The notes beneath the pieces are model-generated. The model had not been told where the DNA came from. It ran no database searches and was given only the letters and a program-made list of their open reading frames with translations. A stretch of 64,000 nt of DNA, taken from the NCBI GenBank assembly GCA_026417495.1, contig JAOADD010000040.1, positions 1 to 64,000 on the forward strand, given 5' to 3'. The DNA is from Ignavibacteria bacterium (GTDB lineage: Bacteria > Bacteroidota > Ignavibacteria > Tepidaquicellales > Tepidaquicellaceae). Positions 62,530 through 64,000 of this stretch are shown here, piece after piece (position 1 is the stretch's first letter; each line of letters starts with the position of its first letter). A program made the position numbers and the translations under genes.

Positions 62530-64000
62530 ATGAAGAGATTATCATTATTACTTATTATTGTATTGGTTTATTGTGGTTCATTATTTGCTCAAATAAAACT
62601 TAATGTGAAAGCATCACTAACAAATAACTTCCGATATGGAAATGGTACACAGATAATCAATGCTCGTGATAGTGCAAAAGAGTATTTTGAAAATCTCTCG
62701 GATGCAAGGTTAACAATAAATGATATAGTATTCGGTATGAGATATGAAATTAGTGATCCAATTGAATGGGGAAGAGATTTCAAAGGTGTAAGAAAAAGAT
62801 ATGTCGAATATAAAGGAAGTGATGTCGTATCACTACGCGCGGGTGATTTTTTTGAAGTAATTGGAAGAGGCTTATCTTTAAACACATTTGAGCAGAGGTT
62901 ATTGGGATACGACACTGGAATAGATGGTATCAGAATATTTTATTCTAATACATTCGGCAAAAAAAACCCAATAAAAATTAAAGCAGGTATTCTTGGCGGT
63001 GACATTGAATATAGTGATTTTTTGAAACCACAGAGAATTGAAACATATAAAATACGAGATGCTAATATTGAGATTTCACCCTTCAAATTTCTAACAATAG
63101 GTGGAAATTATGTATATGCAAAAGGGTCAATTCCTTCAGGAAACATGATAACAAACATAACAGCAGAAATTCCAGAATTGTTTGCAAATTTTAATTTAAA
63201 GGGAATTCAAATTTTTGCATCCTACGCTCATAAACACACAATAACAGACCCTAATCAACAATATCCAGTTTCCCTCTCAACAAATGGAGATGCATTTTAC
63301 TCTTCAGCATCATATTCAACATCCGGTTTTGGAATAACTTTAGAATATAAAAACTATAGATTTGATTTAACCGCACCTAACAACCGAAGTTCAGAGAGAC
63401 CAACAAAGATGTTACCTTTTCAAAATCCACCGACGGCAGTAAAAGAACATACATCAACTTTGGTTTCAAGAAACCCGAAAGTAGTTGATTTTAATGATGA
63501 AGTAGGAGCTCAACTTGAATTAAATATTGTCCCGAGTGAAAAACTATCTTTTTTAATTAATTCTTCAATTGCATCAAGGCATTACAAATATGAATACATT
63601 TTCACCACAGGTAATTATAAAAGAGTAGAACGTAGTTTTGATTTAATCCCTTCTTTTGAAGATGAATTTGATCCATTTTGGGAAGTATACCTTGAGTCAG
63701 AATATTATGCAACAGAGAAAATTTATTCAAAACTTGCTTTATCAAAGCAGAGTTTTGTAACATTTACATACCCAAGATCTGTTGAAAAAATTTTTGCAAC
63801 AACAATTCCTTTAGAATTAAAATATTCTTTAAAAGAAGATTTCGTCCTTAAACTTATATTTGAACAACAATGGGTGCATAATTCTCTTCGCATAGATAAA
63901 AAAGACTTTACAAATCAATTAATTGCTGTTGGTTTTATTAAGTCACCCGAATTAACATTCACATTAAGTGCAGAATATACAAGTGATACTGAGGACCCAT
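62530..64000 (+). CDS. DUF6029-like outer membrane protein, 3' end outside window
   Basis: ATG at 62530 with signal peptide MKRLSLLLII ... LFAQ. The frame is open to the end of the window, giving 490 residues so far. The sequence alternates short polar and aromatic strands (LSFLINSSIAS, KIYSKLALSKQSF), suggesting a large beta-barrel. The motif VVSLRAGDFFEVIGRGL and the overall plan recall DUF6029, a family of Bacteroidota outer-membrane proteins of unknown function. Last gene of the ptsI operon as far as seen. Confidence 0.75.
   Translation, partial: MKRLSLLLIIVLVYCGSLFAQIKLNVKASLTNNFRYGNGTQIINARDSAKEYFENLSDARLTINDIVFGMRYEISDPIEWGRDFKGVRKRYVEYKGSDVVSLRAGDFFEVIGRGLSLNTFEQRLLGYDTGIDGIRIFYSNTFGKKNPIKIKAGILGGDIEYSDFLKPQRIETYKIRDANIEISPFKFLTIGGNYVYAKGSIPSGNMITNITAEIPELFANFNLKGIQIFASYAHKHTITDPNQQYPVSLSTNGDAFYSSASYSTSGFGITLEYKNYRFDLTAPNNRSSERPTKMLPFQNPPTAVKEHTSTLVSRNPKVVDFNDEVGAQLELNIVPSEKLSFLINSSIASRHYKYEYIFTTGNYKRVERSFDLIPSFEDEFDPFWEVYLESEYYATEKIYSKLALSKQSFVTFTYPRSVEKIFATTIPLELKYSLKEDFVLKLIFEQQWVHNSLRIDKKDFTNQLIAVGFIKSPELTFTLSAEYTSDTEDP

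Noticed and set aside
1-64000. CRISPR arrays, insertion sequences, integrases, toxin-antitoxin pairs or phage genes
   Set aside because: I found no regularly spaced identical repeats, no transposase or integrase motifs and no short toxin-antitoxin gene pairs.

Overview
This 64 kb window is AT-rich bacterial chromosome of ordinary gene density, with no insertion sequence, phage gene, CRISPR array or rRNA. Six proteins end in an ~85-residue type IX secretion (T9SS) sorting domain opened by a QNYPNPFNPxT-like motif. Together with an Omp85 protein, two GH130 proteins and a long-form IspH, this points to the Bacteroidota/Chlorobi side of the tree. The NPFNP form of the motif suggests an Ignavibacteria-like lineage. 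This is inferred from protein features; no 16S gene is present.

Layout. 0-10 kb: a TPR fragment, a ferredoxin-reductase-like flavoprotein, a methyltransferase, a secreted alpha/beta hydrolase and tryptophanase run in series, then a CHASE4/PAS hybrid histidine kinase, HflX and IspH. 9.8-18.5 kb (minus strand): MntP, a deoxyhypusine-synthase-like enzyme, an Omp85/TamA-like protein, PhoH, a LysM/lipoprotein pair behind a near-consensus sigma-70 promoter, GMP synthase and an N-acetylglucosamine-kinase-like protein. 18.8-22.3 kb: an electron-transfer region with a T9SS-exported monoheme protein, a 19-heme membrane-tethered cytochrome and a four-helix b-type cytochrome. 22.3-29 kb: small membrane and secreted proteins, RF1, a T9SS protein, a GlmU-like protein, L31, an arylsulfotransferase-like T9SS protein and tRNA-Pro(CGG). 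29-35 kb: two glycosyltransferases and two GH130 proteins. 35-39.7 kb: a 5'-nucleotidase, YggX, an RsbU/SpoIIE phosphatase and a glycyl-radical activase. 39.7-47.2 kb: three T9SS cargo proteins and an ADP-forming acyl-CoA synthetase fused to a GNAT domain. 47.3-51.9 kb: an MBOAT plus three SGNH proteins, probably for surface-glycan O-acylation. 51.9-58 kb: polyprenyl synthase, HPr, an M15-like protein, then a minus-strand operon of TadA, a degenerate deacetylase-like protein, an aldo/keto reductase and DUF2721. 58-64 kb: an operon of PTS enzyme I, phosphoglucose/phosphomannose isomerase, NuoH, a TlpA-like thioredoxin and an outer-membrane protein cut by the window end.

Two observations stand out. 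The first is the extracellular-looking electron-transfer locus at 18.8-22.3 kb. The second is a set of three genes (PhoH, the aldo/keto reductase and the deacetylase-like protein) whose coding sequence clearly continues upstream of the first AUG/GUG/UUG into a stretch offering only AUA, AUU or CUG as initiators. In two of them the extension restores tight operon spacing and in the third it fits a strong Shine-Dalgarno. This may mean unusual start-codon use in this organism.
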